A stretch of DNA of 5,446 bases, taken from positions 1 to 5,446 of the forward strand of contig CAYRCG010000133.1 of NCBI GenBank assembly GCA_964422685.1, given 5' to 3'. Position 1 is the stretch's first letter; each line of letters begins with the position of its first letter. Of this stretch, positions 5,341-5,446 are shown piece after piece. This stretch comes from Syntrophomonas sp964422685 (GTDB lineage: Bacteria; Bacillota; Syntrophomonadia; Syntrophomonadales; Syntrophomonadaceae). The notes below the pieces were generated by a model. That model had not been told where the DNA came from, did no database searches, and worked only from the letters and a program-made list of their open reading frames with translations. Position numbers and translations under genes: made by a program.

Positions 5341-5445
5341 GTGAGGAGTGAGGAGTGAGGGGTGAGGGGTGAGGGGTGAGGGGTGAGGGGGGAGGGGTGA
5401 GAGGTGAAGGGTGAGGGGTGAGGGGTGAGGGGCAGTGGGTGAGGA
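5341..5445 (+). repeat. long heptamer tandem array, fifteen units of GTGAGGG, reaching the window edge
   Basis: Fifteen consecutive 7-bp units fill 5341-5445. Units 1-2 are GTGAGGA and units 3-7 are perfect GTGAGGG. The next three vary (GGGAGGG, GTGAGAG, GTGAAGG), three perfect units follow, and the last two are GCAGTGG and GTGAGGA. The array probably continues past 5446. Its left edge TGAAAAGG (5334-5341) runs into the first unit; 5334-5346 is the exact reverse complement of 223-235. The plus strand is G-rich, with G4 runs separated by TGA. The C-rich strand is the sense strand for trkA, whose start is about 195 bases away. TGA appears in every plus-strand frame within three units, so the array is not coding on that strand. 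It is STRR-like in kind. Confidence 0.92.
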
Positions 5446-5446
5446 C

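Noticed and set aside
202..5445. Insertion-sequence ends (terminal inverted repeats of a composite transposon)
   Set aside because: No transposase is present, the genes between are ordinary chromosomal housekeeping genes, and the inverted match is a low-complexity tandem repeat plus a short edge; a mobile origin for the repeats themselves remains open.
5341..5446. CRISPR array
   Set aside because: The 7-bp units are directly adjacent with no spacers; this is a simple tandem repeat.
5200..5446. Minus-strand open frame through the array down to about 5200
   Set aside because: The CCTCACC repeat has no stop in any frame on that strand, so the openness is automatic; the translation is repetitive Pro/Ser/Thr/Leu/His and the part outside the array is not protein-like.

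Overview
The window looks like a chromosomal segment of an anaerobic, probably spore-forming Firmicute of the Clostridia type. Three things suggest this: the order M16 peptidase (mlpA-like), dut and a YlmC/YmxH-family gene, of which mlpA and ymxH are also neighbours in Bacillus; strong AGGAGG-type ribosome binding sites with one GTG and two TTG starts; and moderate base composition. The genus cannot be fixed from the sequence alone.

Layout: positions 1-200 hold no convincing gene. At 202-229 lies a short tandem array of the heptamer CCTCACC. It is followed almost at once by a rightward operon: mlpA-like M16 peptidase (259-1527), dut (1543-1980) and ymxH (1994-2263). A 78-bp convergent gap with nested inverted repeats separates it from a leftward operon, read from the right as trkA (5139-3787) and then trkH (3790-2342), which share a 4-base TTGA stop/start overlap. 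The trkA upstream region (5140-5333) carries inverted repeats and an isolated ribosome binding site. It runs into a second, longer array of the same heptamer in opposite orientation (5341-5445), which probably continues beyond the window.

Functions: the first operon pairs a processing-type zinc protease with nucleotide-pool sanitation (dUTPase) and a small PRC-barrel protein linked to sporulation gene clusters. The second encodes a complete Trk potassium uptake system, with a TrkH pore subunit and a double-RCK TrkA regulator.

The most interesting non-coding structure is the pair of heptamer arrays. They have opposite orientation and share an identical 13-bp edge. Each sits upstream of one operon with its C-rich strand as the sense strand, so together they bracket the two convergent operons. 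The right-hand array has strong G-quadruplex potential. Further points are a 7-T run at the trkA stop/trkH start where a -1 slip would fuse the two proteins, and an 8-G run encoding the second nucleotide-binding glycine motif of TrkA.
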